From Mesorhizobium loti (GTDB taxonomy: Bacteria; Pseudomonadota; Alphaproteobacteria; Rhizobiales; Rhizobiaceae): a DNA stretch of 64,000 nt. Within the stretch, counting starts at the first letter, position 1. The number at the start of each line of letters is the position of its first letter. The position numbers and the translations under genes were made by a program. The stretch spans positions 124,001 to 188,000 of the forward strand of contig NZ_QGGH01000009.1 of NCBI RefSeq assembly GCF_003148495.1, read 5' to 3'. Below, in pieces: positions 8,745 through 17,992 of the stretch. The notes below the pieces were generated by a model that worked only from the letters and a program-made list of their open reading frames with translations, made no database searches and had not been told where the DNA came from.

Positions 8745-9406
8745 GCGGCACCCATCTCAAGTTCGGACAGAAAGATCTTCGAACCGTCGGTCATCTCGCC
8801 CCACACCCGCGACAATGCCGGATGCTGCGAGGCGATCTGCTCATAGGCATCGAATTTGGGATAGGCGTCGAGCAGGTCGTGGCGCCCTGTCATGGCCCGG
8901 AAATTGTTGAAAATGAACCGCGTCGGCGTCAGCCATGCATCGGCGAAACTGATGTCGTCACCGAGCGCGAAAGGCCCTTGCGCCATGCGCGCCTCGATTG
9001 CCGCCAGCCCGTGATGCAGGCGGGCGAATTGGGCGTCGATCTCGGCATTGTTTCGCTTCGGCACGAAATGAAGCTCGAAAAGCTTCATCGTCGGGGTCAG
9101 CACATCGAGATCGGTGATACGGGCGAACATGCGCACCAGCGCACGGTCCTTGGAGTCGGGCGGCAGCAGCGCCGGTTCCGGAAACCGTTCCTCGAGATAT
9201 TCGGCGATGACCACCGACTCGACGATCGTTTCGCCCGACCCGGTGATCAGCACCGGAATCCGGTTCATCGGTGAGATGGCGCGAAACGCTTCAGGGATCG
9301 GAAAACCCGGTGGCGGCGCGATGATCTTGAGCGGTACATCCTTGATGTAGGCTAGTGCCCGCACGATCGACGAGTAGGGCGACAACGGCCGCGAATAGAG
9401 TTTCAT
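8741..9406 (-). CDS. Glutathione S-transferase family protein
   Basis: 221 residues. The N-terminal thioredoxin-like half begins MKLYSRPLSPYSSIVRALAY; the active Ser/Tyr region is near the start, and NRIPVLITGSGETIVESVVIAEYL holds the cis-Pro and the Glu-Ser pair that binds the glutathione gamma-Glu. The C-terminal helical half includes GDDISFADAWLTPTRFIF, with the N-capping box Asp. Such enzymes conjugate or reduce electrophiles in the cytoplasm; the substrate is not predictable. ATG at 9406 follows GGGAGAGAGACGG. It is followed by an overlapping lipoprotein gene. Confidence 0.9.
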   Translation of the reverse strand: MKLYSRPLSPYSSIVRALAYIKDVPLKIIAPPPGFPIPEAFRAISPMNRIPVLITGSGETIVESVVIAEYLEERFPEPALLPPDSKDRALVRMFARITDLDVLTPTMKLFELHFVPKRNNAEIDAQFARLHHGLAAIEARMAQGPFALGDDISFADAWLTPTRFIFNNFRAMTGRHDLLDAYPKFDAYEQIASQHPALSRVWGEMTDGSKIFLSELEMGAA

Positions 9407-9493
9407 GACCGTCTCTCTCCCCAATGAATCGGACTTGCCCTGATAAAGAGACAGGAATGTCCGGCTGTTTTCAAGCTGTTCGCTTCGATGACG

Positions 9494-10162
9494 TCAGGCA
9501 GCGATGCCGAGGACACTTTCGAACAGTCCACGGCCGTCCGTGCCGCCATGGGCTGCTTCGATCAGGTTTTCCGGGTGCGGCATCAGGCCGAGCACATTGC
9601 CCTGGCTGTTGACGATGCCGGCAATGTCATTGATCGAGCCATTGGGGTTGGTGCCGTCCGCATAGCGGAACACCACCTGGCCTTCGCCTTCGAGGCGGGC
9701 AAGTGTGTCGGCATCGGCGAAATAATTGCCGTCATGATGCGCCACCGGCGAGCGGATGATCTGGCCCGGCTGGTAGCGGCGGGTGAACATGGTGTTGGCG
9801 TTGGTGATCTCGAGTTTCACCTGCCGGCAGACGAATTTCAGCGAGGTGTTGCGCATCAATGCGCCCGGCAGCAAGCCGGCCTCGACCAGGATCTGAAAAC
9901 CGTTGCAGACGCCGATGACCGTGACGCCCGCGGCTGCCTTTTCGGCAACCGCCCGCATGACCGGCATGCGCGCCGCGATCGCGCCGCAGCGAAGATAGTC
10001 GCCGAAGGAAAAGCCGCCCGGAATGGCGATCAGGTCGACATCGGGGATTTCGGTGTCAGTCTGCCAGACGGTGACCGGCGGTGTTCCGGAAATCTTGGTC
10101 AGCGCCGCGATCATATCGCGGTCGCGATTGAGGCCGGGCAGGAGGACGACGGCTGATTTCAT
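9494..10162 (-). CDS. purQ: Phosphoribosylformylglycinamidine synthase subunit PurQ
   Basis: 222 residues, a class I glutamine amidotransferase supplying ammonia to PurL. The nucleophile is the Cys in VTVIGVCNGFQILVEAGLL and the catalytic His and Glu are in LGLMPHPENLIE. The N-terminal segment AIPGGFSFGDYLRCGAIAA is typical of PurQ. In most alphaproteobacteria purQ directly follows purS; here a membrane-protein gene on the other strand and a small ORF lie between them, so purQ must have its own promoter or depend on the small overlapping ORF upstream. Confidence 0.97.
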   Translation of the reverse strand: MKSAVVLLPGLNRDRDMIAALTKISGTPPVTVWQTDTEIPDVDLIAIPGGFSFGDYLRCGAIAARMPVMRAVAEKAAAGVTVIGVCNGFQILVEAGLLPGALMRNTSLKFVCRQVKLEITNANTMFTRRYQPGQIIRSPVAHHDGNYFADADTLARLEGEGQVVFRYADGTNPNGSINDIAGIVNSQGNVLGLMPHPENLIEAAHGGTDGRGLFESVLGIAA

Positions 10163-10449
10163 GGCAGTTCCCGTTCGAGCATCTGAACCAGATACCGGGG
10201 TGAAACGTGGTTGGTCAACCAGACACGGTTGTCGGAGAGAAGAATAATGCCCCGTTCCTGGTCATGGCTGCCGAGTCGGCGCGCAGGATAACACTTTCCG
10301 GCGTGGGATTGCGTTTGGAAAGTTTCACGCTCGTTCAAATCACGCGGCTTTTCCGGTGAACGCGCGGAAGTCGCTGGAACAAAGCCATCGATCAAGATCT
10401 GTAGCTGCGAAACGTCCAATGATGGGCTGGGATTCTCACTATTGATCAA
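10159..10449 (-). CDS. Small hypothetical ORF overlapping purQ
   Basis: A 96-codon frame whose stop overlaps the purQ start by four bases (ATGA), suggesting translational coupling. The start would be TTG at 10449; no strong ribosome site is visible. The sequence is hydrophilic, with a more protein-like C-terminal third (IILLSDNRVWLTNHVSPRYL). I recognise no family. It may be a real gene brought in with the neighbouring membrane-protein gene, or a leader frame for purQ. Confidence 0.4.
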   Translation of the reverse strand: MINSENPSPSLDVSQLQILIDGFVPATSARSPEKPRDLNERETFQTQSHAGKCYPARRLGSHDQERGIILLSDNRVWLTNHVSPRYLVQMLERELP

Positions 10450-10569
10450 GTCTGGGCTCGCCTTCGAAGTGTCCGAGACGCTCTCTGAAGATTTTTATAC
10501 AGTATGAATCCGGGATTTTAACGTCTGCAGCAGCATAAGGACGATGGCTGCAAACGACTTGAGACTCCG

Positions 10570-11742
10570 GTGGACAACGGCAAGATCAAAGAACGCGAGG
10601 ACATTCGACGCTCCATGTGGGTGTCGGCGACGATCGTGGCGTCGCTCGGCGCGTTCGCATTCATGCTGATGTGGAACGCCAGCCCTTCCACGGGGGAGCT
10701 TTTTTCAAAGTGGCTTTCCCTCCATACGAGCCTCGGCGCCTGTGCCGTCTCGTTCACACGCCTGTTTCTCATGACCACGATCATTTCAGTCGGCCTCGGC
10801 GTCATTTCTGCAGGGATGATCATATCGGATGCGATTGATGTCTTTACCTACAAGAGGCGCTTTCGCGCCTACCGCGCGCTTTTTCTGACTGGAGCGGGCC
10901 TTACGGCATTCTTGTTGTTGCCGCTTGTTTCGGGGGACGGTGTCTGGAACGCGGGTGGTCGTCACGGCTTGTCTCGGATTGATTTCGCAAACGCCTGTAT
11001 TGCTAGCCATCACACCACCTTTCATCGGTTGCATTGGCACCTTCTGATGGTCGCGCTTGTGGGTTGGTTCAACATAATGGTGTTGATGGGCCTGCAGCGC
11101 GCGATCGCCGACGGGCGCGATCCGAGCCAGCTTTCTGACGATCCTCGGACCCGGGAAATACAGTTGCGAACCCTGGAATGGGCTCAGCGACGCAGGGCAA
11201 GCGGGCGAATCGCGGTCAAGGTTGCAATGACTGCCCTGGCGGCGGCGTTGTTTTACGCCGGCGCATGGTCAATGAAGCCGGCCGTCCTCCGCTTCATTCA
11301 CACGTTCACTTGGGAGCGGCAAAAGGCGAACGTGGTCGAGACTGGCATGCAATGTGTGCTGGAAGTGAAAGTCAGGCGCGACTGGGTAGAGCGGTCTCGC
11401 GCCGATTGCTCTTCAGATGCCGCGAGGGCTGCTCCGGCCTTGGCGCCGGGAGAGGGTGCTTGGCGCATCACGAAAATTCCCACCGCAAGGCTCATCTATC
11501 GCGCTCCGGGTGGTGGCGAGTATTCGTTTGACGTGGCAGGAGATTATTATGTGAAGATGCCCACATCGGTCGGCACCGAGATCGAGGTGTTGCGAAATCC
11601 GGCCAGTCCCGAAGGGATCGACAAGGTTTTCGACGGCGGTGATGTCAAACGAATGTTCTACAAACTGCTCGCGATTATCGCTGGCGCCGTCGCGATCTAT
11701 TATTTGTGGATTCGCAGGCCGCGCAGTCCACGCCCGATCTAG
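10570..11742 (+). CDS. Membrane protein of unknown function between purS and purQ
   Basis: 390 residues with about six hydrophobic segments: near residues 18-37, 64-85, 102-122, 153-173, 217-237 and 363-383. Between the last two lies a soluble domain of about 120 residues with strands and a small-protein-like pattern (TEIEVLRNPASPEG), loosely like DUF3592 domains such as the one at 52579-53544. That similarity is weak and inferred by eye. The start is GTG at 10570; the ATG at 10615 is an alternative. It runs against the purine genes on both sides and looks like an insertion between purS and purQ. It converges with purS, with a perfect palindrome in the gap. Confidence 0.72.
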   Translation: MDNGKIKEREDIRRSMWVSATIVASLGAFAFMLMWNASPSTGELFSKWLSLHTSLGACAVSFTRLFLMTTIISVGLGVISAGMIISDAIDVFTYKRRFRAYRALFLTGAGLTAFLLLPLVSGDGVWNAGGRHGLSRIDFANACIASHHTTFHRLHWHLLMVALVGWFNIMVLMGLQRAIADGRDPSQLSDDPRTREIQLRTLEWAQRRRASGRIAVKVAMTALAAALFYAGAWSMKPAVLRFIHTFTWERQKANVVETGMQCVLEVKVRRDWVERSRADCSSDAARAAPALAPGEGAWRITKIPTARLIYRAPGGGEYSFDVAGDYYVKMPTSVGTEIEVLRNPASPEGIDKVFDGGDVKRMFYKLLAIIAGAVAIYYLWIRRPRSPRPI

Positions 11743-11753
11743 ACGGGATTATC

Positions 11754-11771
11754 GCCCGCCAGCTGGCGGGC
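11754..11771. terminator. Perfect 18-bp palindrome between convergent genes
   Basis: The bases GCCCGCCAG and CTGGCGGGC form an uninterrupted palindrome between the membrane-protein gene and purS. Its place between two convergent stops suggests a bidirectional transcription end, though no T-run follows and there is no loop. It could also be a protein-binding site. Confidence 0.35.
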
Positions 11772-11781
11772 GCTGTCGACG

Positions 11782-12024
11782 TCACCCCAGCGTCACACTA
11801 TAATTCTCGATCACCGTGTTCGCCAGCAGCTTGTCGCACATGGCCTTGAGGTCCGCTTCGGCCTTGGCCTTGTCGCTTTCCGCCAGCTCGATGTCGAATA
11901 CCTTGCCCTGCCGTACCGCGCCGACGCCGCCGAAGCCCAGGCCGGACAATGCGTGTTCTATCGCCTTGCCTTGCGGGTCGAGCACGCCGTTCTTGAGGGT
12001 GACGGTAATGCGGGCCTTGATCAC
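11782..12024 (-). CDS. purS: Phosphoribosylformylglycinamidine synthase subunit PurS
   Basis: 80 residues, the usual PurS length. The start MIKARITVTLKNGVLDPQG is the conserved N terminus, followed by the core GVGAVRQGKVFDIELAE. PurS is the small bridging subunit between PurQ and the small PurL. GTG at 12024 is chosen over ATG at 12033 because AGGAG lies only one base before the ATG but about 10 bases before the GTG. It follows purC on the same strand with a gap of about 40 bases, so purC and purS form an operon. Confidence 0.93.
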   Translation of the reverse strand: MIKARITVTLKNGVLDPQGKAIEHALSGLGFGGVGAVRQGKVFDIELAESDKAKAEADLKAMCDKLLANTVIENYSVTLG

Positions 12025-12067
12025 GCTGGACATGCTCCTGTTCTGACTATCGGGTTGCAAGCCGCTA

Positions 12068-12862
12068 TCAGTGCGGCTTGCCTTTGATGCCTTCGGTCGA
12101 GGCGACAAGCACAGGGCCGGTCGGGCGCGGCGGCTCGTTCTCGTTCATGATGCCGAGGCGGCGGGCAACTTCCTGGTAGGCTTCGACAAGGCCGCCCATG
12201 TCGCGGCGGAAACGGTCCTTGTCGAGCTTGTCCTGCGTCGCCACGTCCCACAGGCGGCAGGAGTCCGGCGAAATCTCGTCAGCGACGACGATGCGCATCA
12301 TGTCGCCCTCGAACAGGCGGCCGCATTCGATCTTGAAGTCGACGAGCTGGATGCCGACGCCCATGAACAGGCCGGAGAGGAAGTCGTTGACACGGATGGC
12401 CAACGCCATCACGTCGTCGATCTCCTGCGGGCTTGCCCAGCCGAATGCGGTGATGTGCTCTTCCGACACCATCGGATCGTCGAGCGCATCGGCCTTGTAG
12501 TAGAATTCGATGATCGAGCGCGGCAGAACCGTGCCTTCCTCGATGCCGAGACGCTTGGACAGCGAACCGGCTGCGACATTGCGCACCACCACTTCGAGCG
12601 GAATGATCTCGACTTCCTTGATCAGCTGCTCGCGCATGTTCAGCCGGCGGATGAAGTGGGTCGGAATGCCCATGCGGTTGAGATGGTTGAAAATGTACTC
12701 GGAAATGCGGTTGTTGAGGACGCCCTTGCCGTCGATGACCTCGTGTTTCTTCTTATTGAACGCGGTTGCATCATCCTTGAAGAACTGGATAAGCGTGCCC
12801 GGTTCGGGTCCCTCATAGAGGATCTTGGCCTTGCCTTCATAAATGCGGCGGCGATTTTTCAT
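12068..12862 (-). CDS. purC: Phosphoribosylaminoimidazole-succinocarboxamide synthase
   Basis: 264 residues. SAICAR synthetase joins CAIR and aspartate with ATP in purine synthesis. Clear signatures are RRIYEGKAKILYEGPEPG at the N terminus, NREQ-type region RLNMREQLIKEVEIIPLEVV, VVRNVAAGSLSKRLG, and the second signature LVDFKIECGRLFEGD followed by DEISPDSCRLWD. It heads the purC-purS run. Divergent from it, across 274 bases, is the zeta-subunit gene. Confidence 0.97.
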   Translation of the reverse strand: MKNRRRIYEGKAKILYEGPEPGTLIQFFKDDATAFNKKKHEVIDGKGVLNNRISEYIFNHLNRMGIPTHFIRRLNMREQLIKEVEIIPLEVVVRNVAAGSLSKRLGIEEGTVLPRSIIEFYYKADALDDPMVSEEHITAFGWASPQEIDDVMALAIRVNDFLSGLFMGVGIQLVDFKIECGRLFEGDMMRIVVADEISPDSCRLWDVATQDKLDKDRFRRDMGGLVEAYQEVARRLGIMNENEPPRPTGPVLVASTEGIKGKPH

Positions 12863-13136
12863 CTGATTTTTCTCTGGGGTTTCGGACAGGCGGTATCAGA
12901 CCATTTTCTGTCCGTCTGCCTGAAATAGTGCGGCTACGGTGGGGTTCAATGCCGGGTCTATCCCAATCACATCGTTTGCTCAATCGGCAAATCCTTCCAA
13001 TCAACCGCTTTCGGGACTGAAATGCCGCAGCGCAGCATGCGATGAAGCGTATTGACCGGCCCGCGACCTTTTGGTTTGTGCTTTGGCAACACACATATTC
13101 ACTGCCAACGAATCGAATTTGACCCGGAGGGACGCC

Positions 13137-13457
13137 ATGAGCAGCATGAAAGACCGCGAAGAGGGCTTCGAGCGCAAATTTGCTTTCGACGAGGAACTTC
13201 GGTTCAAGGCCTCGGCGCGCCGCAACAAGGCGCTCGGCCTGTGGGCCGCCGAAAAGCTCGGAAAGTCGGGCGCCGACGCCGACGCCTATGCCAAGGAAGT
13301 GGTTGTTTCCGACATCGAGGAAGCCGGCGACCACGACGTGTTCCGCAAGATCCGCAAGGATTTCGATGCGGCCGGCGTCGACCAGTCGGACCATCAGATC
13401 CGTCGTACCATGGACGAGTTGATGGCGCAGGCGATCGAGCAGATCAAGAACACCTGA
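13137..13457 (+). CDS. ATPase inhibitor subunit zeta (DUF1476)
   Basis: 106 residues of the DUF1476 family, which includes the zeta subunit that inhibits ATP hydrolysis by the F1 part of ATP synthase in alphaproteobacteria such as Paracoccus. The N-terminal segment KDREEGFERKFAFDEELRFK is the inhibitory region and very well conserved; the rest is a four-helix bundle including GLWAAEKLGKSGADADAYAK and DHQIRRTMDELM. ATG at 13137 follows a strong GGAGG. A second ATG at 13146 gives MKDREE, the alternative start. A strong terminator follows. In some rhizobia the inhibition is weak, so its effect here is not certain. Confidence 0.93.
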   Translation: MSSMKDREEGFERKFAFDEELRFKASARRNKALGLWAAEKLGKSGADADAYAKEVVVSDIEEAGDHDVFRKIRKDFDAAGVDQSDHQIRRTMDELMAQAIEQIKNT

Positions 13458-13544
13458 TCCGGGCCAAAGCCGGTTCCGCAAAAGTGTCCCACGGTTTTTG
13501 CGACAGAGAACCTGCGACAGACAAAGAATGACTGGACCAATCGA

Positions 13545-13575
13545 CCGCCCGGCCTATCCGGGCGGTTTTTCTTTG
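13545..13575 (+). terminator. Rho-independent terminator after the zeta-subunit gene
   Basis: CCGCCCGG and CCGGGCGG form an 8-bp GC-rich stem with a 5-base loop (CCTAT), followed by TTTTTCTTT. It sits 90 bases after the zeta-subunit stop and before the aldolase gene. Confidence 0.85.
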
Positions 13576-13627
13576 CCTTTGCCGCGGTTTCCGGCTGAAA
13601 CTGCTGATGTTAACGAGGAAAGAGTCC

Positions 13628-14401
13628 ATGTCCCTGAAGTCCCGCCTTGCGGCCGATGAAACGCTGTTCACCGCATGGTCCGGTGTGCCGGATGCCTTGA
13701 CCGTCGAAATCGTCGCCAAGCAGGGTTTCGACGCCGTTACGCTCGACATGCAGCATGGCGGTCATCACGAGGACAGCGTGCTGCGTGGCCTGGTGCCGGT
13801 GCTCGCTGCCGGCAAGCCGGCGCTGGTGCGCATTCCTGTCGGCCGTTTCGACATGGCGAGCCGCGCGCTCGACTTCGGCGCCGAGGCTGTCATTGCGCCG
13901 ATGGTGAACTCGGTTGCCGACGCAAAACTGTTCGCAGCCGCGATGAAATATCCGCCGCTCGGCGAGCGCTCCTGGGGGCCGACCTACGCTTTTCCGCGCC
14001 ACGGCAAGGGCGACCAGGCCGACTGGCTGCGCGACTCCAACCAGCGCACCATGGCTTTCGCCATGGTCGAGACGCGGGCGGCCCTTGATGCGCTCGATGG
14101 CATCCTCGACACGCCGGGCATCGACGGCATCTTCCTCGGACCATCGGATTTCTCGATCGCCTGGAGCAATGGCGCCACGATCAATTCGACGCTGGAAAGC
14201 ATGATGGAGACGGTGGCTTCGGTCGCCGAGCGCACCCGCAAGGCCGGAAAGCACGCCGCGATCTATGTCGTCGAGCCGGCAATTGCCGGCCGTGTCGTGT
14301 CGATGGGCTACCGCCTGCTGGCCATGGGCTCGGAACACGCGCTGATCGGGCTCGGCGCAAAAACCCTGATCAAGAGCGTCAGGGATTCGATCGACTCCTG
14401 A
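13628..14401 (+). CDS. HpcH/HpaI-type aldolase
   Basis: 257 residues of the class II metal-dependent aldolase family that splits 4-hydroxy-2-oxo acids to pyruvate or a related keto acid and an aldehyde. Catalytic His lies in FDAVTLDMQHGGHHED, the metal Glu in AFAMVETRAALDAL, and the metal Asp in GIFLGPSDFSIAW. PPLGERSWGPTYA matches the GxRGxG loop region of the family, here as GERSWG. ATG at 13628 has GAGGAAAG upstream; an earlier in-frame ATG at 13607 is less likely. The natural substrate is unknown. Confidence 0.88.
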   Translation: MSLKSRLAADETLFTAWSGVPDALTVEIVAKQGFDAVTLDMQHGGHHEDSVLRGLVPVLAAGKPALVRIPVGRFDMASRALDFGAEAVIAPMVNSVADAKLFAAAMKYPPLGERSWGPTYAFPRHGKGDQADWLRDSNQRTMAFAMVETRAALDALDGILDTPGIDGIFLGPSDFSIAWSNGATINSTLESMMETVASVAERTRKAGKHAAIYVVEPAIAGRVVSMGYRLLAMGSEHALIGLGAKTLIKSVRDSIDS

Positions 14402-14407
14402 AGACGC

Positions 14408-14962
14408 TCAGGCCTTCAGATCCGTCAGGAATTTGGCGAAGGTCATCGAACCTTCGGGCCACGGCCCGAAGCCCGAATCCGCGTTGAGGTGACCGGTCTC
14501 GCCGGCATCGATGAACAGTGAGCCCCACGCCCCGGCAATGTCCTCGGCGACATCGAAGGCGCAGAACGGGTCGTTGCGGCTGGCGATGACGATGGATGGA
14601 AAAGGCAGCGGCTCGCGCGGGTAGGGACCGAAGGTCATCAGATGCCTCGGCTTGACCTTGGGATTGGCGACATCGGGCGGCGCCACGAAGAAGGCCCCGG
14701 CAACCGGCTTCCTGAACTGCGCAATGGCTTGCACCGCCGCGGCGACACCAAGCGAGTGCGCGACCAGGACGACCGGTTTCTCGGCCTCGTTGACGGCCTT
14801 GGCCACGCTCGCCGTCCAGTCCTCACGCACCGGCTTCGACCATTCCGTTTGCTCGACGCGGCGCGCCGTCGACAGCTTCGACTGCCATCGGCTCTGCCAA
14901 TGATCGGGGCCGGAATTGGTGTAACCCGGCACGACGAGAATATCTGCGTCTCTAACCTTCAT
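14408..14962 (-). CDS. RBBP9/YdeN-type serine hydrolase
   Basis: 184 residues with the alpha/beta-hydrolase fold of the RBBP9/YdeN family. Start motif ILVVPGYTNSGPDHWQSRW is the family hallmark, the nucleophile Ser is in VLVAHSLGVAAAV, the acid Asp in VIASRNDPFCAF and the His in ETGHLNADSGFGPWPEG. The family has few known substrates. It converges with the aldolase gene with a 6-base gap. ATG at 14962 begins MKVRDADILVVPG. Confidence 0.9.
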   Translation of the reverse strand: MKVRDADILVVPGYTNSGPDHWQSRWQSKLSTARRVEQTEWSKPVREDWTASVAKAVNEAEKPVVLVAHSLGVAAAVQAIAQFRKPVAGAFFVAPPDVANPKVKPRHLMTFGPYPREPLPFPSIVIASRNDPFCAFDVAEDIAGAWGSLFIDAGETGHLNADSGFGPWPEGSMTFAKFLTDLKA

Positions 14963-15211
14963 GACGCTGAGATAGCGAGCAGCGCCGCTTCGTGCAACGG
15001 GCACGAACAGCGCTCTTGATCACAATAGTGAACACGATGTTCGCTTCTTCGCGTCTTGTGTGAACGATGCCGATGGACGATCTGTGGTCAGGAAAAGAAA
15101 CAGCCGTGTGCGGGAACCCTGACTTTGGAACTGACACGACGTACAATGATTGGCGGCGCGGGGCTTCTCGCCCTGGGAGTTTCATCGCAAGCCGGTCGAA
15201 CGGAGCATCTG

Positions 15212-16024
15212 ATGAGTGAACTGCCTTTTGCCGCCACCACCCCGGTCAGCGTTGCCCGCGTCGGGTTGAAGGCACGCGACGCCGAAAGTCTTGCCGCATA
15301 TTATCGCAAAGTTGTTGGTCTGCAGGAGTTGAGTCGCGCCGATGGTGCGATCACGCTGGGCGCCGCCAACCGTCCGCTGCTGGTCATCGAGGCCGATCCT
15401 TCGGCCAAGCCGGATGATCCGCGTAGCGCCGGCCTCTTCCATACAGCCTTCCTGCTGCCCAGCCGCGCCGATCTCGGCCGCTGGATCAACCACGCCATAT
15501 CAGACAAGATTACTATCGAGGGCGCTTCCGACCATCTGGTCAGCGAAGCGCTGTACCTGACCGATCCCGAAGGCAACGGCATCGAGATCTATGCAGATCG
15601 CCTCCCCAAGGACTGGAAGTGGAATGGCGACAAGATAGCCATGGCGACGGAGCGGCTGAACATCCCGTCCGTCGTTGCCGAAGTACCGGCAGGTGATGCC
15701 GGCTGGCAGGGCGCGCCGGAAAACAGCATTGTCGGCCATGTCCACCTGCGCGTAGGCAAGCCGGAAGACGCCGAAGCCTGGTGGAACCAGGAATTCGGCT
15801 TCGACACGGTGGCCAAATATGGTGGCCAGGCGGTGTTCCTGTCGTCGGGCGGCTATCACCATCACATCGGCGCCAACGCCTGGCAGAGTTCGGGCGCCGG
15901 CCGCCGCGATTCCACCCGGTCTGGTCTGGCCTGGGTCGAAATGCGTTCGGACAATGTGACGAGCCCGGTAACCCGTGAAGATCCCTGGGGCACGGTGATC
16001 AGGGCTGTTCCCGGCAAGGCCTGA
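15212..16024 (+). CDS. VOC family protein, catechol 2,3-dioxygenase-like
   Basis: 270 residues from ATG 15212, with two glyoxalase/VOC modules like CatE of Bacillus: the first from VARVGLKARDAESLAAYY to YLTDPEGNGIEIYADR, the second from GHVHLRVGKPEDAEAWW on, with SSGGYHHHIGANAW. His, His and Glu residues that would bind Fe(II) are present (HTAF, HLR, EIY). GGAG lies before ATG 15212. The same frame upstream, from TTG 15125, reads LELTRRTMIGGAGLLALG, which looks like a twin-arginine leader, so the true start may be earlier and the protein exported. A bidirectional terminator follows. Confidence 0.85.
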   Translation: MSELPFAATTPVSVARVGLKARDAESLAAYYRKVVGLQELSRADGAITLGAANRPLLVIEADPSAKPDDPRSAGLFHTAFLLPSRADLGRWINHAISDKITIEGASDHLVSEALYLTDPEGNGIEIYADRLPKDWKWNGDKIAMATERLNIPSVVAEVPAGDAGWQGAPENSIVGHVHLRVGKPEDAEAWWNQEFGFDTVAKYGGQAVFLSSGGYHHHIGANAWQSSGAGRRDSTRSGLAWVEMRSDNVTSPVTREDPWGTVIRAVPGKA

Positions 16025-16048
16025 CCGGCCTCCGGAACATCAAACAAA

Positions 16049-16086
16049 AAAGAGGTCCGCCGGCTATGGCCTGCGGACCTCTTTTT
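16049..16086. terminator. Bidirectional rho-independent terminator
   Basis: AAAGAGGTCCGC and GCGGACCTCTTT form a 12-bp stem with a 12-base loop, preceded by AAAAAA and followed by TTTTTA, so it works on both strands. It ends the VOC gene and purB, which converge here. Confidence 0.9.
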
Positions 16087-16100
16087 ATTCCGGACGTGTC

Positions 16101-17408
<1,308 letters not shown>

Positions 17409-17467
17409 CGGTCAGTCCTGACGTATCGAGAAGTTTGCCCGCGTCCTAACAGAGGCGGGCAAAATGC

Positions 17468-17992
17468 TCAACGCTGCTGGCGCGCAAACCAGACGCCCGC
17501 GGCAAACAACGCGACGAAACCCAGCGGAAAATAAAGCCGGATGCCCAGCACGACGAACTGATAGAGCGCAATCAACGTCGTGAAGACGAACTGGAGGGCC
17601 CAGGTGTGGGTGAAAGCAGGTGCATGCCACTCGGCATAGTAGGAGCGGTACTGCAAGGCAAACAGCCCGCCGGTCAGGCCGATCGTCGCCGCGGCGAGGC
17701 ACACGAACGCCGCCGCGAAGGCGACTTCCCAGCGCCTTCCCTGCGACACCAGCCGCGCCGCAAACAGGCCAATCGGAAAGGCCAGCGCAGCTCCCACTGC
17801 GAACAGCAAGGTGACAATGCGGATTTTCGCCGGTGTCTCCCAGTCGTCCAAAAACAGGGTGACGAGCGCACTGGCGCCCATCGTCACCGCCCACAACAAG
17901 GCGCCGAAAAACGCCGTGCGCGGCGTCGGTATCGCGTGGCGAAGGCGGTTCAGCGCACGATCGCGCCTGGCGGGTTGAACAAGCGGTGTCAC
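17468..17992 (-). CDS. Four-helix membrane protein, unknown function
   Basis: 174 residues with four hydrophobic segments: AFFGALLWAVTMGASALVTLF, LFAVGAALAFPIGLFAA, VAFAAAFVCLAAATIGLTGG and QFVFTTLIALYQFVVLGIRLY, with a further one near the C terminus. I assign no family. A GTG start at 17992 overlaps the stop of the upstream DUF2259 gene by four bases (GTGA), so the two are an operon. The longer open frame upstream of the GTG is antisense-like noise within the DUF2259 gene. Confidence 0.75.
   Translation of the reverse strand: MTPLVQPARRDRALNRLRHAIPTPRTAFFGALLWAVTMGASALVTLFLDDWETPAKIRIVTLLFAVGAALAFPIGLFAARLVSQGRRWEVAFAAAFVCLAAATIGLTGGLFALQYRSYYAEWHAPAFTHTWALQFVFTTLIALYQFVVLGIRLYFPLGFVALFAAGVWFARQQR

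Noticed and set aside
12837..13481. A 214-codon minus-strand frame next to purC
   Set aside because: Antisense to the zeta-subunit gene, whose N-terminal motif and ribosome site are clear.
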